DNA from: Chara braunii
Lineage: Eukaryota > Streptophyta > Charophyceae > Charales > Characeae
Direction: 5' to 3'
Assembly: GCA_003427395.1 (NCBI GenBank)
Contig: BFEA01000075.1
Coordinates: 2,776,407-2,827,938 of the forward strand
DNA: 51,532 nt
In this document: in pieces, positions 1-10,969 of the stretch
Layout: every line of letters begins with the position of its first letter
Position numbering within the stretch: position 1 is the first letter of the stretch
Position numbers and translations under genes: made by a program
Notes under the pieces: generated by a model
Database searches by the model: none
Told to the model about the DNA's origin: nothing
Seen by the model: the letters and a program-made list of their open reading frames with translations, nothing else

Positions 1-31
1 CCCCCAACCCATCCACCCCCTCAACACCCTC

Positions 32-160
32 TTGGGAGGCCACGTACGGAGGGCCCAAAGTCCGTATGTACGGCCCGTACCGGGTCCCGGGTCCCGGGTC
101 CCGTACCTACGGCCGTACGGGAGTACGTGCGACCCGTATTCGCACGACCGTATACACTGG
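32..160. repeat. CGTACG/GTAC palindrome cluster, possible hAT-like MITE end
   Basis: A dense run of self-complementary GTAC, CGTACG and GGGTCCC motifs lies at the window edge. Its left boundary (TTGGGAGGCCACGTACGG) resembles the reverse complement of the right end of the partial element at 18.3-18.5 kb (TTGGGTAGCACCCCGTACGC). No matching right end or 8-bp target duplication was found, so membership of the hAT-like family is only suggested. Confidence 0.3.
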
Positions 161-404
161 CATGCATATGGTTATAGAGAACAAACATATGGAACAACGC
201 GCGGGTGACTGTACCCAAGGCTGTGTGGCGAAAGCAAATGAGAAGGGGAAGTGAAATGTAGGGAAAGTCTTTGACACATGGGACATCGAATGAATGTCTT
301 CCTTTTCTTTTGATCCCGTGCTGTTGCAAAGTCATCCGAAACTTTGACAAAATATTGTCACTATTAGTATTAGTATTATTATTTCTAATATTGTTATTGT
401 TATT
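161..404. other. no gene seen; ATT-rich unique sequence
   Basis: Nothing recognisable apart from short ATT/TTG runs at 360-410. Open frames here are short and have no family resemblance. Confidence 0.5.
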
Positions 405-412
405 GTTATTGC

Positions 413-949
413 CTAGGTAGCATGGGTTATCTGGCCGGATAATCTGGTCGGATTATCTGGCCGGATGATTGGGGGTTAGGATCATCCGGAAATCCGGATG
501 ATTAAAAAAATGCCAAAAAAAAAAAAAAAAAAAAAAAAAAGTGATATTGCGCATGCAAAATACAATAGAACTACGTTCTGTTTCATGAAAAGCTTGATAG
601 GGTCTGGAAGGGTTCAAAGGGGATAAGATAGGGGATAAAGGGGTTTAGAGGGGGGATGCTTAATTCATTCTATAATTTTTTATCCAAGTATTATTTTCTT
701 GTTCTGTTTTATTTTTTATCTTCATATCTGTTAAGTGATCAAAGATGGCCTCAAACAAAAAGTTGTTCATATCATTAATATGAACAATATAATAGTTTTC
801 CAGATTTTTTTGATTTTTTTTTTTTGGTAAAAAAATATATATTTTGCGCAGGGCCGGATTTTCCATATCCGGAATTAATCTGAAAATTTCATCCGGATTG
901 AAAATTCCGGATAAAATTGGTCTGCCGGATATCCAGATTTGCTACTTAG
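413..949. mobile_element. hAT-like MITE, copy A (CCGGAT subterminal arrays)
   Basis: A 537-bp non-autonomous DNA element. It is flanked by a perfect 8-bp direct repeat GTTATTGC at 405-412 and 950-957, and its ends are inverted repeats (CTAGGTAGCA on the left, TGCTACTTAG on the right, one mismatch). Eight-bp target duplications are characteristic of the hAT superfamily. Inside both ends are arrays of CCGGAT/ATCCGG motifs, about 430-505 and 853-935. The left array is followed by a 27-nt A run and a G-rich stretch, and the right array is preceded by a T-rich stretch. The core at about 742-820 aligns with the cores of the elements at 18.3, 31.5 and 35.1 kb. It has no coding capacity and would need a hAT transposase in trans. 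Confidence 0.82.
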
Positions 950-957
950 GTTATTGC

Positions 958-1015
<58 letters not shown>

Positions 1016-1016
1016 T
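958..1016. repeat. (ATT)n microsatellite
   Basis: About 20 nearly uninterrupted TTA units directly after the right target duplication of the hAT-like element. The element appears to have landed at the edge of the microsatellite. Confidence 0.95.
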
Positions 1017-1599
1017 ATTTTGCCTGAATAATATTATTATTTACTATTATCAGGTGTCGTACGACAAAACAATGGCCAGAAAGACACAGAATGCGGGGCG
1101 TTGGAGAGGAGAGAGACATTGTTACTATGTGATGGTGCCTACCTCCTCTGTTCTCCTCCGTTCTTATTCTTATTAATCCTTCTAAATACTTATCCAATTC
1201 AGTATATTTGTCTGATGGTATGTGTTCACTGAGATAATCCCGACCCCTGCTAACTGTAAGGGTCAGCAATCAATTGCATAAATCATACATGACCGATAAA
1301 CAGGGCGACTATGGAATCTTTGCCGGAGTCCAGGAGGAACTCTGGAGGCAGCGAACCATGAGGTACGCGTCACGTATTCCTTTCGCGTATACCCATACAA
1401 GCTACAACCCTCTATTGGATTACATGTATGACTGTATGATAAATTGTTCATATTTTCTTTAGGACCAAGACTATCAAAAAAGAAAAATAATATATGATTG
1501 AAGTAAGAATCTTGCCTGATGAAAGGAAAAGAACTTAACATAACTGAAAAGAAACCTATGATTGATTGGACTTAGAAAACAAAGTGGTGCGATAAGAAT

Positions 1600-3180
1600 C
1601 TCATATGCGAGTCATCGTGCTACTTGTATATGTACTAACTCAACTAAAAGTTGACAATAAGGTACTCATGTGTGAGTTGCCTTACTACCTGCCGGATCGA
1701 CTTTCGTCGTGAAGGAGAGGAATGATTAACATTTAGAAGCAATAAAGGGAAGCTCTTGTGCGGGTCACCGTGTTCACCTACCAGACAAGTCTCCAAACGA
1801 GGTTGAAAACCCATGTGTGGGTTTGATACTTGCCTTACGAGATTGGGACGATTGACACAATCGGAAGGTGGCGGTACTCATGTGTGTGCTACCTCACCAG
1901 CTTGTTTAACTAGAGATCTGCTCGGTAACGCAGCCGCATGGACTAACTGGCTAGCAATGACCAAGCAAAAACGTATGACAAGTGAGGTAAAGACTTTTTG
2001 TCGAGAATCATCACTCCGTTTGACTAAAAGTTTCTCGTAATATAATAGGCGGACAGTTAAAACAACGTCGATAAAGGGTTGCTTTACCGATCACCGATGA
2101 ATCAGATAAATAGTAGGAAGCTCATGTATGGGTCTTCCTAATACTTGTTTGATATTCAACTAACTCAGAAGAAAATGTTGAATGCGAGAGATTAAGCGAT
2201 AGATTCTCATGTATGAGTAATTTTGTTATTCACCTACGTATGACTAATGAGATATTTGATTACTAACGAACTTTTCATTTAATACTAATCAAAGGGATGA
2301 GGGATTTAGGTACTAACTCCTCTTCTTATTAACGCCTCATAAAGATTCAGTTTTTGCGCTTATTCAAGATGTAGTAGGGGGCTCCAGTGAGGGTCATCCT
2401 ATTCACACACTCGAGTCTAAGACTGACTAATTATCTGCAAGAAGTAGGAAATCACATTGCTACTCTTTCTTTACCGACTTACTCTCAGGAAGTCCGATCA
2501 CCAAACGGGTAGTAGGGAGACTTCCGTAGGAGTCATCTTATTACTTGTTTGAGATATGAACTACTCATTACCCAAGGAAATAGAAGGGGGACCTTTGTTA
2601 GGGTTATCCTATTACTTGCTTGGTTCTGTACTAACTTACGAGGAGGGATACTTCTGTGGGAATATCCTAAACACTCGTCTTCTGTCCAAACTAACCAGGT
2701 CTCAGATCGATTGGCTTCGGGAGAGCAATAGGATGGCCTTGCGAGGATCGTCTTATTGCACTCACAAAGTTGACCGGACATTTGGTCACGTGATAGTAGG
2801 GGGCTCTTGTGTGGGTCGCCTATTATTCACTCAGACTGTTACTAACCTCTGAGAGGGGGTTAAAAATCCGGGCCTTTCCGAAATGAAGACTGAAACAAGT
2901 AGTAGGATGCCCCGGTAAAAGCCTCTCGAGTATTTGTTTTAAGTAAGTAGAATGATATTCATGTACGAGCTATCCGGCTACTCGGAACAGATTTTGTGTG
3001 ATTTTTCTTATTAACCGTTTGCGTTTACATTGACTGGATTGAAAGAGAGTCAAGTGTTCATGTGTGATTTAATCGACTCCCTGTTTGATTAACCGATTGC
3101 TTGATATTGACCAAGTAGCAAGAGATTCATGTCTGAATCAACCTACTACTTGAGTATGTCAGAACAAACAGAAGAGAGAG
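1600..3180. repeat. degenerate stem-loop array in long repeat copy 1
   Basis: About 15 units, irregularly spaced by roughly 60-120 bp. Each has the plan AGTAGGA-x-CTC-loop-GGGT-x-TCCTATTACTTG. Clear hairpins include about 2112-2145 (TAGTAGGAAG paired with CTTCCTAATA) and 2508-2550. Many loops in this copy are ATGTGTGA-like (1661-1680, 1808-1825, 2204-2222, 3050-3070). The middle units (2.36-2.85 kb) carry CCGTAGGA, TTGTGTGG or CAGTGAGG loops. Function is unknown; the repeated self-complementarity is direct observation. Confidence 0.65.
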
Positions 3181-3231
3181 GAAATAACAGTGCTCCTATT
3201 GAACCAAGGTCTCTCGAACCTGGAAAAGAAA

Positions 3232-3569
3232 CAAAGTCTGGACGAGTTTATGAATTTTTTTACTTAAACTTTCATTCTACTATAACAAATATCTTGTAAT
3301 TTAGATTGGATTAACCTATTTATGACTGGAAATCCTGACTTAGAATGACAGTCCAATTAAAATATTTCATGAACTCATCCAGACTTTCAATCCATCTCTA
3401 CCATGCAGTTTAAATAAGAAGGGATACCCCATTCTTGGAAGGAAAGTTTTCAAGTAAGACGAAAAAGTTTAAAATTAGAATGACATTTTTTAAGATGGAA
3501 TGAAAATTTAAAATTTAGAATGTAATTTCTCTAGAATGATTATTTAATTCTATGAAATTTTTATGTTGT
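3232..3569. mobile_element. AT-rich MITE, truncated copy
   Basis: Aligns closely with the right two thirds of the element at 27777-28299, including AAGAAGGGATACCCCATTCT and the end GAAATTTTTATGTTG. The left part is missing. The paralogous long repeat at 16.2 kb lacks it, so it inserted after the two long-repeat copies separated. Confidence 0.7.
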
Positions 3570-4664
3570 AGGACAACAGAAAAAAAAATACTAGTAGAAT
3601 AAGAGTTACCGCGAGGTCTGTATCCGTTCATGACTTTCGAGTGGAAGACCATAATAACAAATGAATTAAAACTCTACTACATAAGCACCAAGGTGTGTTT
3701 TTACTTAAAAAGGGAGAGAATGCAAGGACTTAGAATAGGGAAAATATGAGTTTTTCTAAGACAACTTAGGACGTAGGCATGAAACTCCTTGAACGAGAGA
3801 AGAAGGGGACAAACGGCTTAGGGTAGGCTTGTGAGAGTAGAAGCTAGGGATTAAACTTTGGGATGTCGATCTCAGGGCTCACAGTCCAGATCTAAGGGCT
3901 TGATCCTTAGATATCAATATGAGGGAAATCGAGTGGAAGTGTTGAATCTTTGTTGACCTGTGTGTGTGCAGGTCCGTGCCTAATCTACTGCAATTGAAGG
4001 AGTAGTTCTACGAAAAGAACCCAAATTTTCTGTTATGTTTCGATAACAGGACGATTGTTACCGATTAAACTTTTCTCCCTTGAATTGATACCCACATCTA
4101 AAGGCAAACCTTGTGGTCAGTAAAACTGTCACCTGTGGTCATTGCCTGAATAGTCCTAAGTCACTCTCAAGGGTCCTTTGAAGAAAAGCGAGGGGGATGG
4201 GCTTACGTCTCATGAAAGATAGAGTTGTCATACATGGTTTGGGGAGTGAGGGACGTCGTTAGTACATGGCATGTGAACTGTCTTTGCATTATTCTGTGCA
4301 GGTTTATTTTGTGCGTGATTTTGGATTGAATTGGACCTGATCTATTGAAGAGTCTCAGACACACAACACTTGTGAAAATGGGAAGGGCTCTCAACGGTAA
4401 TACTCCCACATTCATTATTTGCCCTATATAATTTCGATACTGTATGATACTCAGTTAAGTCATAATTTGTTAGAAAATATAGAGTGTTTTTTGTAGTAAG
4501 AAGATTCGATTGGTACTTTGTTTGGAGAATAAAACATTTTAGACGTGGAAGCAAAAATAGACAGCCTTCTAAAAGTTCGCCTTGAATATCTAGAAGTATA
4601 GGGCAAGGAAAATCATATCTTGAACCTGACTTGATTAACGGGTCAGCCTTAGGCGTCTTACCGC

Positions 4665-5030
4665 AGGTTGGTAATTGCGGTGCAAATTTCATCAAAAATT
4701 TTAAAAACAAACGATATGAGACATTGAGACCATAGTGCAAACATCAAAAAAAAAAATACGCCAAAAATAACGAAAAAAAAATTAAAAAAACACTATGAAA
4801 CCCTAACACAAAGACACTGTCCGAGTCAAAATGAAGCGTCCAACGAATTGAAAAAAATGCCAACTTTTTCATTATTGATGCAAACATGTCAAAACTGCAC
4901 ACATGACGTACCCTAAAGCACATATATATCACACAAAAAGAAAAACAAGAAAAAAAGCAAAAAATTAGCACATTATGACAGTTTCAGTGCAATTCGGTGC
5001 AAACTTCCTTGAAAATAACACCCCTGGTTA
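4665..5030. other. copy-specific insertion in long repeat 1
   Basis: The long-repeat alignment runs to GGCGTCTTACCGC (about 4660) and resumes at GTGCTGCGACGATCTAG (about 5041), corresponding to 17870-17895 in copy 2. The A-rich sequence between is absent from copy 2. Both its edges carry a similar phrase (GGTGCAAATTTCATCAAAA and GGTGCAAACTTCCTTGAAAA), perhaps remnants of a direct repeat. No element class recognised. Confidence 0.4.
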
Positions 5031-5370
5031 ACCACGTGTGGTGCTGCGACGATCTAGAAAACACCATCGGCCGACCTACCTCTACAAAGGCAAGTAAAAA
5101 CCTTCGCATGTGGATCAGTAACTCAGCAGGGATACGCCTACCTAAGGGTGGTGACAACCCCTTGGATGGAGGTAAGTTGTACCTCACGACACCCCGACCT
5201 GTCGTGGGGTGTTGTGAGAGGTATAGCCGGCGCACACGGTCGGAGTGGTGACTGGTTCTTTTTAACTCATAAAAAAAAAATATTGTGTGACACGACCGTG
5301 AGGATCAGTACTCCCAACAAGGGTGCAGGACCGCCGCGCGCGAGAATGCTCTTAGCGATCAACGTTTAAA

Positions 5371-8080
5371 TGTGTTTGAGAGACTGATGTGATTGAATGT
5401 AACAGGTGAGTTTTCACTTTAACACTATGGAATGTATCTCCCTGATAAGAGGTAAAAAAAAAAAAAACATCCGATTACCTCTCACGTCTTAAGTTTCCTT
5501 GTGCTATAATAACTTGCGTTCCATTTCATTTATTTTTTTTTTCACTTTTTGTTTCTCGTTCTCATAAAATCCGATTTACAAGACATGACCATATATTTAC
5601 TATGGCTTTAAGGGTGTACCGACCTGCAATGTGACACGTAATTCATCCATGCAAAATCGATTCGTGCATATGAAGATTTAGCTTTGATGAAATTGTCACT
5701 ATGTAACAAGGTGGTATATCCTTGAATACGCCATGAATGCAAGACTGCGTTTTATAGGCTTGTTAATAAAAAATACTAGTGGTTTAATAACTATATCTCA
5801 ACAGGGGAAAAAAAATATTTTTGTCTTCTCTAAAAATTATCGAACAATAAGTTACTTTGAACAAGATCAACTTGAAGGGTCTATTTTGACATTGCAATTT
5901 TTTATGGGGTTAGAACTATGACCTACAGTCCTGCAACTAGCATAAAGGCGATCGTTGTCCAACAATAGTGAGAGGTTGGAGGAGGAGTAGGGAGGGGAAT
6001 GGAGGCGTAAAACCTAGTCAGGGCAAGCATCATGATAAGTATGGTTATCTGCATTTTGCATCAACCCAAAGCCGGATTACCCCTCATAATGTCACTTTGA
6101 ACCCTGTTATGATATTGCTAAAATTTTGGGCTACACCTGTAACTTGTAAGGTGAGAGGTATATGGATAAACTTATTAGTATAATTATGTTATTGTTGCTA
6201 TGATGGATCGAATGTGTAAGGTATGTGGACCATATGCTCGAAAATGTATAATTAAGTTGCTGACCGTAAAGGCACGTGATCCACATAATGAGTATATACA
6301 TATTATTTATTGTTCGACGAGTAAGACAAGTAACAATAACTTCTTCACTAGAACTTGAACCTCATATACGCACCCCATAAAGTTTGATTGATATTGATGT
6401 AATGTTGCACATATTATCAAGCATAATGATAATATGCTTCTACAAAGTACCAATCGAACGAAAAGTCGGAGAGTTCGTAGCACGTTTGTTACACATATTA
6501 TGAAGTATAATGGTGATGCACTTCTACAATGTACTGATCGAACGAAAAGCCAAAGAGTTCAACATCACTGTAGCATGTTTTGGATAAAAGTCTATTTAAA
6601 TATAAGTAATTTGTAATTTGATGATAAAGAGTTGGAAAGGGTATATAATAATAAGTTAACGTTAGCAACAATGGTTAGGCTTTCTATATAATTTTATAAA
6701 ATAGAGATTTAATATTTAAAGTATAAGCATAAGTGACTAACTATCAATAAATTTGTTTTTATAAGATTAAGGTCATAATAACAAGTCGAAGAAACAACAG
6801 AGAATTATGAAATGAACCTACACGATATGACGACATTATCCGAATGTTTTGAAAGAAATATGAATTAAAACTTCATGCGATTGCATATAAATAGGTTTTA
6901 ATCAACAATTACAGATAACTTGAAAGACACTGCAGAAAGACAATAAGAAGAGGTAGCATGGACCTACAAGTAATGTTAAGTGTAGTCTATTGTCAACCAC
7001 ATGAGGTATTATTGCTAAAATAGTTTAATTTATAATAAGGGCGAGTCTTTAAAGCTACTTGATTTGCATAAAAGAAGTAAGGATACTGCATCTATGAGAC
7101 TTTACACCTTCTATATAACTAATGAGAGAGCTGATGTCACCACTTGTCGGCTTGCATAATATAACAAAGGTCGTGGTAATTCGGTTTCAAGAGCTGCCTC
7201 CAATGTAGAAGGTATGAACGATTCATTCAAGGATGACAAAAAAACTTGCAAAAATAACATCCCTTCAAATTAAGTGAAGAATTGAGTATGATGTATTACG
7301 AAAGGTTAACACCAGTGACAAACACTATGATCATATGCTTAGTTAATTTATATAAGAAGAAGTATTAGCTGACAACTTTGTTCAGGGTGAGTGTTTGAGG
7401 TCGGCTTGACACTGAAGGATTTACAATAGTAAAATAAGTTAAGGGCGCGAGCAAGGTAGTGAAGTAAGAACATCATGTTCATAATGTATCTTATATACAT
7501 AATATGAGCCTTTTAAGAAAAATTATAACCAGTAATAATGAAAGTGGTTATTTGTATAAGAAACTTGTCATAATAAGACTTTTAGTCAGTTAAGTTTCTC
7601 TTTATAAAATAAAGCTCATTGAAAGATATGTGCTCATGTATTGGTTTATTGTGATTGTATAGGTTTAACGATGTGTAAAAAATATAAAGCTTGATATTAA
7701 TAATGATTCAATTTTGATTTTCGATTTCTGGTTATATATTATCTAGTGAAACTAAAAGTACAAACTAAAAATTCAAGGTCCTTTTCGAATCTTAAACCTA
7801 TCATTAGAACCAGGAACTTCCAGTGATCAAACAACCCGTAATTTTTCATAAAATTTAACATAATATTGGGAATGAATGACTCACACATATACTTTTCACC
7901 GAAAAATATCATGTATATGATGTACTTCAGTTGACCCTTAAGTGTTGTGTATTATCCCTAAAATAGAAGGGTGAAAGTCGAGTACTGAGGAACTCATGTC
8001 CGAGCCAAAGACAATGATATGTTATTATCTCAACTAACAAAAAACGTTACATTGTCATAACGACATTGGATATTAGTTAA
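5371..8080. other. AT-rich stretch without a recognisable gene
   Basis: About 2.7 kb of AT-rich sequence with only short open frames and no recognisable domain. The one internal structure noticed is a diverged tandem duplication at 6411-6576. Nothing supports a gene. Confidence 0.5.
6411..6576. repeat. diverged 83-bp tandem duplication
   Basis: Two successive units begin ACATATTATCAAG and ACATATTATGAAG and share CTTCTACAA-GTAC and GATCGAACGAAAAG. They differ at many positions, so this is an old duplication. No coding meaning is evident. Confidence 0.6.
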
Positions 8081-8087
8081 CCCTTCA

Positions 8088-8275
8088 TAACGGAAGAACT
8101 ATCGTGCTGCGACCATCATTATAGAAAATGCATAAGTAATGAATGAGACACATACACCGTGTGAGGTGACCATCGCGGGGAGCGACTATATGGTTGCAAG
8201 TGACCCACGTACGAAAGTTTTTACTTACAATAGCATAGGTAAACCAACCGATGACGTTTTCTCGATCGCCGTAGT
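8088..8275 (-). repeat. reverse fragment of the long-repeat 3' end
   Basis: On the minus strand, GATCGAGAAAACGTCATCGG, GTAAGTAAAAACTTTCGTAC and a following GATGGTCACC match the 3' part of both long repeats (about 5050-5160 and 17890-18000). This is a third, inverted and isolated piece of the same repeat. Confidence 0.6.
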
Positions 8276-8346
8276 AGATAGGCGCATAGTAAGAATCCAA
8301 AACTAACGCCGTAGTAGATAGGCGCATAGTAAGAATCCAAAACTAA
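8267..8346. repeat. perfect 40-bp tandem duplication
   Basis: The unit starting CGCCGTAGTAGATAGGCGCA at 8267-8306 is repeated without a visible mismatch at 8307-8346. Either a very recent duplication or an assembly stutter. Confidence 0.9.
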
Positions 8347-8739
8347 CCCGTTAATGCATCGGGCTTCCGGGCGCTTATCTCCCAAACCGACTTACGATTC
8401 TGGTCGACTCAATTAATGGTTTTTGTGCATATAATGGTTCGACTCAAATGCCATCTATAAGGTATGTGTTATGAACTTAACCTTATTCAAGAGAGCGATC
8501 CCCTTAACACTAGATGTAAAGGAGTCAAACGTTGACCACTCGTCCATCCTACATACGAGTTATTTAAATTAATGTTACCATCAATATGTGAAAACCTTTT
8601 TCATATCACACATGCATAAAAGGTAAATAAAAATAATATTTTTAGGAAAAAAATGTTAATACACATACACATACATATACAAAAATCACTAGGAAAGCAT
8701 AGGTGATTAACCTCTCAATGACATATAAATTTTTTCATT

Positions 8740-8960
8740 TTTTTTCATTTTTTTGGCTACCTATCAAAATTGACCCCCCCAAATTTTTGATTTTTTTAAT
8801 TTTTTTTAATGCAGGCCCATAGTGGCCGACGTGCGCAGGCCGAGCACGCGCTCGGATCTCGATGGCGCGCGCCCACCTACTCGCAAACTCGGCCGCGCTG
8901 CGGCCTAGGATCCGGACCGCGGACTTGGATCCTGCGGCCGCGGCCGAGGGTGCCACGTAG
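8740..8960. mobile_element. probable hAT-like MITE right half (CGGCCG/CTCGG array)
   Basis: A T-rich stretch (8740-8810) is followed by a GC-rich cluster of CGGCCG, CTCGG/CCGAG and GGATCC palindromes. The cluster ends in GGTGCCACGTAG at 8949-8960, nearly identical to the right end GGTGCTACGTAG of the element at 35.1-35.96 kb. No left end or target duplication was found, so it is called a partial member with yet another subterminal motif. Confidence 0.4.
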
Positions 8961-9009
8961 GAGGTAGAGCGTCTGGAGCAGCAAGAAAGAAGCCACCGCG
9001 CGGAGGAAA

Positions 9010-9465
9010 TGAGGTGGTCGAGTGGAAAAGAGGGAGGCGCACTAACGAGAAGAATAATAAGAAGAAGGAAGGAGAAGAGAAAAGAGAAGAAAGAAGAAGA
9101 GGAAAGGAGGAGGCGAAGAAGAAAACGAGGAAGAAGAAAAAGTAGAAGGAGAAAAGAGAGGGGGACCTTAGGGAAGGAGGTGGTGAGTGCGGTTAAGATG
9201 AAGGCCGCAGATACAAACGAATGGAAGAGCGAGGAGAGGATGACGCAGAGTCAGTAGGAAGAACCACGAGGAGTTAGCACGAGTTGGCAGAAGGCTAGAT
9301 CGGGAAGAAAGCGGGTGGGGCCAGAAGTAGAATGAGGAAAAAGAAGAAGAAGAAGAAGAAGAAGAAGAAGAAGAAGAAGAAGAAGAAAAGGAGGAGGAGA
9401 AGAAGAAGAAGAAGGAGAAGAAGGAGAGAAGAGGGGAAGGACAGAAGAAAATAAAGAAGAAGGCG
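9010..9465. repeat. purine tract with (GAA)n microsatellite
   Basis: Nearly pure purine on the plus strand for about 400 bp, with a clean GAA run at about 9340-9388. Lysine/arginine-rich and serine/leucine-rich open frames across it are products of base composition, not evidence of a protein. Confidence 0.85.
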
Positions 9466-9468
9466 ACT

Positions 9469-9612
9469 CACCTATGCCGTGCAGTCGATGACGGCCACGT
9501 CGTGAGCGCGGATACGCTATCCGCCCGATCTGTTGGAAGGCACGCGTGTGCCAGTGGTGCCCCGTACTATCACCTCCGTACGCTACACTTTGTGACGGAC
9601 TGTGTTGCATTA
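9469..9612 (-). other. repeated exon-like unit 1 (minus strand, donor at its 3' end)
   Basis: On the minus strand the unit contains AGTGTAGCGTACGGAGGTG and ends in CATAG|GTGAGTCGCC, a good 5' splice donor. It resembles the units at 10.97-11.25 and 11.33-11.55 kb, which end in donors at the equivalent place, and each is followed on the minus strand by simple-sequence DNA. These could be duplicated exons of a decayed minus-strand gene or a dispersed repeat. Confidence 0.35.
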
Positions 9613-9624
9613 TGGGACGACGAT

Positions 9625-10151
9625 ATCAAAAACGGAAAAAATTTCTAAAATTAAATAATTATTCTATAGTAAAATTACAATCTAAATTTTAAATTTTAAT
9701 TCCACTTAAAACATGTCATTCCAATTTTAAAATTTTTCATCTTACTTGCAAACTTTCATTCCAAGAATAGGGTATCCCTTCTTATTTGGACTGCATGCTA
9801 GAGATGGAATGAAAGTGTGGATGAGTTCATGAAATATTTTAATTGGACTGTCATTCTAAGTAAGGATTTTCAATCATAAATAAGTTGATCCAATCTAAAT
9901 AAGAAGATATTTGTTATCATAGAATAAAAGTTTAATTAAAACATTTCATAAACTCGTCCAGACTTTCATTCCATGTTGAACAAATAGATGTAGTTGGACG
10001 GAAAAACTCATATTTAGACGGAAACTTATCAAATAAAATTGGAAATTTTAGAATTAAACGAACATTGGAATTATAATTTATAAATATGAAGGATTTTTTT
10101 TTTATGGAATGTTTTTTCAACTTTCATTTCTCGTGGGAATTTTTCTGTTGA
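9625..10151. mobile_element. AT-rich MITE, complete copy with 8-bp target duplication
   Basis: A 527-bp, strongly AT-rich element flanked by ACGACGAT at 9617-9624 and 10152-10159. The right end reads GGGAATTTTTCTGTTGA, and the left end is a degenerate inverted match (ATCAAAAACGGAAAAAATTTC). It is the reverse-orientation counterpart of 27777-28299; the partial copy at 3.23-3.57 kb has that second orientation. No coding capacity. The 8-bp duplication points to hAT-type transposition, but the ends differ from the CTAGGTAGC family elsewhere in the window. Confidence 0.75.
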
Positions 10152-10219
10152 ACGACGATGACGGAGACGAGGACGGGAGAGAGATCTGGTAGGTCTCTAA
10201 TCTCGCAACTGACCCTCCC

Positions 10220-10310
10220 GCTAGTCCCATTGATAGGATGAGCAATCCCATTGATAGGATGAGCAAAGACGAGTGTATCTACCGGTAGAACATGAAAATA
10301 TACACTGTCA
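10220..10310. repeat. short dispersed TAGGATGAGCAAA repeat, first copies
   Basis: CCCATTGATAGGATGAGCAA occurs twice in a row at about 10226-10266 and continues to AGAACATGAAAATATACACTG. Related passages with TAGGATGAG...AACATGGAAA spacing occur at about 10449-10500, 11610-11670, 11800-11860, 18645-18705 and 18745-18805. Identity unknown. Confidence 0.5.
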
Positions 10311-10317
10311 TGTCCGT

Positions 10318-10335
10318 GAGTGTGTGTGTGAGTGT

Positions 10336-10404
<69 letters not shown>

Positions 10405-10405
10405 T
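10318..10405. repeat. (TG)n microsatellite
   Basis: Long TG run with a few AG interruptions. Histidine/threonine-rich minus-strand frames over it are artefacts. Confidence 0.95.
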
Positions 10406-10737
10406 GTGTAAGCGTAGATTTCACGGTTGTCATAACGGTAGTGTCATCAGTCGGATGAGCAAGGTCAAATGAATCAACCGCTATAACATGGAAAACCGGA
10501 TTCCTACACTTGCACGTGTGCATGCGTGCGTGCGCGAGCATGCGTGTGTACCTGAACATGAGTGTGTGTGTGTAAACGTGTGTGTGTAAACGTGTGTGTG
10601 TGAGAATCATACACGATGGTTGGTAATCGTTGCTGCCTCTAATCGCGTTCCATTTTCCCCAAATATAACCCCCTGACATTGCGGTATCGAACCAGAAAGA
10701 TAACTTGTATACATTCGATAATCACGATTTAATTCCT

Positions 10738-10760
10738 ATTATTATTCCTATTATTGTTAC

Positions 10761-10809
<49 letters not shown>

Positions 10810-10855
10810 TTATTATTATTACTATTATTATTATTATTAGCATGATTATCATTAC

Positions 10856-10886
<31 letters not shown>

Positions 10887-10920
10887 TGTTGTGATTGTTG
10901 TTACTGTTTTATTATTATTT
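10738..10920. repeat. (ATT)n microsatellite, interrupted
   Basis: Several ATT runs separated by short imperfect stretches. One of at least four (ATT)n loci in the window. Confidence 0.95.
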
Positions 10921-10969
10921 TGTGATTTTTTACAGCAATATTATCCTAACTAAGAAGCAGAGAAGACGA

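Larger units (their letters stand above)
1050..5370. repeat. long non-coding repeat, copy 1 (about 4.3 kb)
   Basis: This block aligns along its length with 14.24-18.19 kb. Shared landmarks in the same order are: the GGAGAGGAGAGAGACAT / GATGGTGCCTACCTCC leader (1100-1150); the GGAGTCCAGGAGGAACTCTGG hairpin region (about 1326-1350); the stem-loop array (1.6-3.2 kb); a block with GTGGTCAGTAAAACTGTCAC (about 4110); and a GC-richer 3' end with CGACCTACCTCTACAAAGGC (about 5070). Divergence is high but obvious by eye. Compared with copy 2 it carries an AT-rich MITE fragment at 3.23-3.57 kb and about 350 extra bases near 4.67-5.03 kb. No long open frame is conserved, so it is treated as an old non-coding or long-dead repeat of unknown class. 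Confidence 0.7.

Noticed and set aside
844-1176. Open frame rich in tyrosine over the (ATT)n run
   Set aside because: Codon reading of a microsatellite plus MITE end; no protein signal.
1500-1560. CTGATGA/GAAA motifs suggesting a hammerhead ribozyme
   Set aside because: CCTGATGA occurs here and near 14887, but the three helices and conserved core spacing could not be drawn.
1600-3180. Possible CRISPR array from repeated hairpins
   Set aside because: Units are diverged and irregularly spaced, with no constant repeat or unique spacers, and the genome is eukaryotic.
9009-9257. Arg/Lys/Glu-rich frame resembling a nuclear protein
   Set aside because: Produced by the purine tract; no conserved domain and no splice or start context.
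10308-10679. Minus-strand His/Thr-rich frame
   Set aside because: Translation of the (TG)n repeat.
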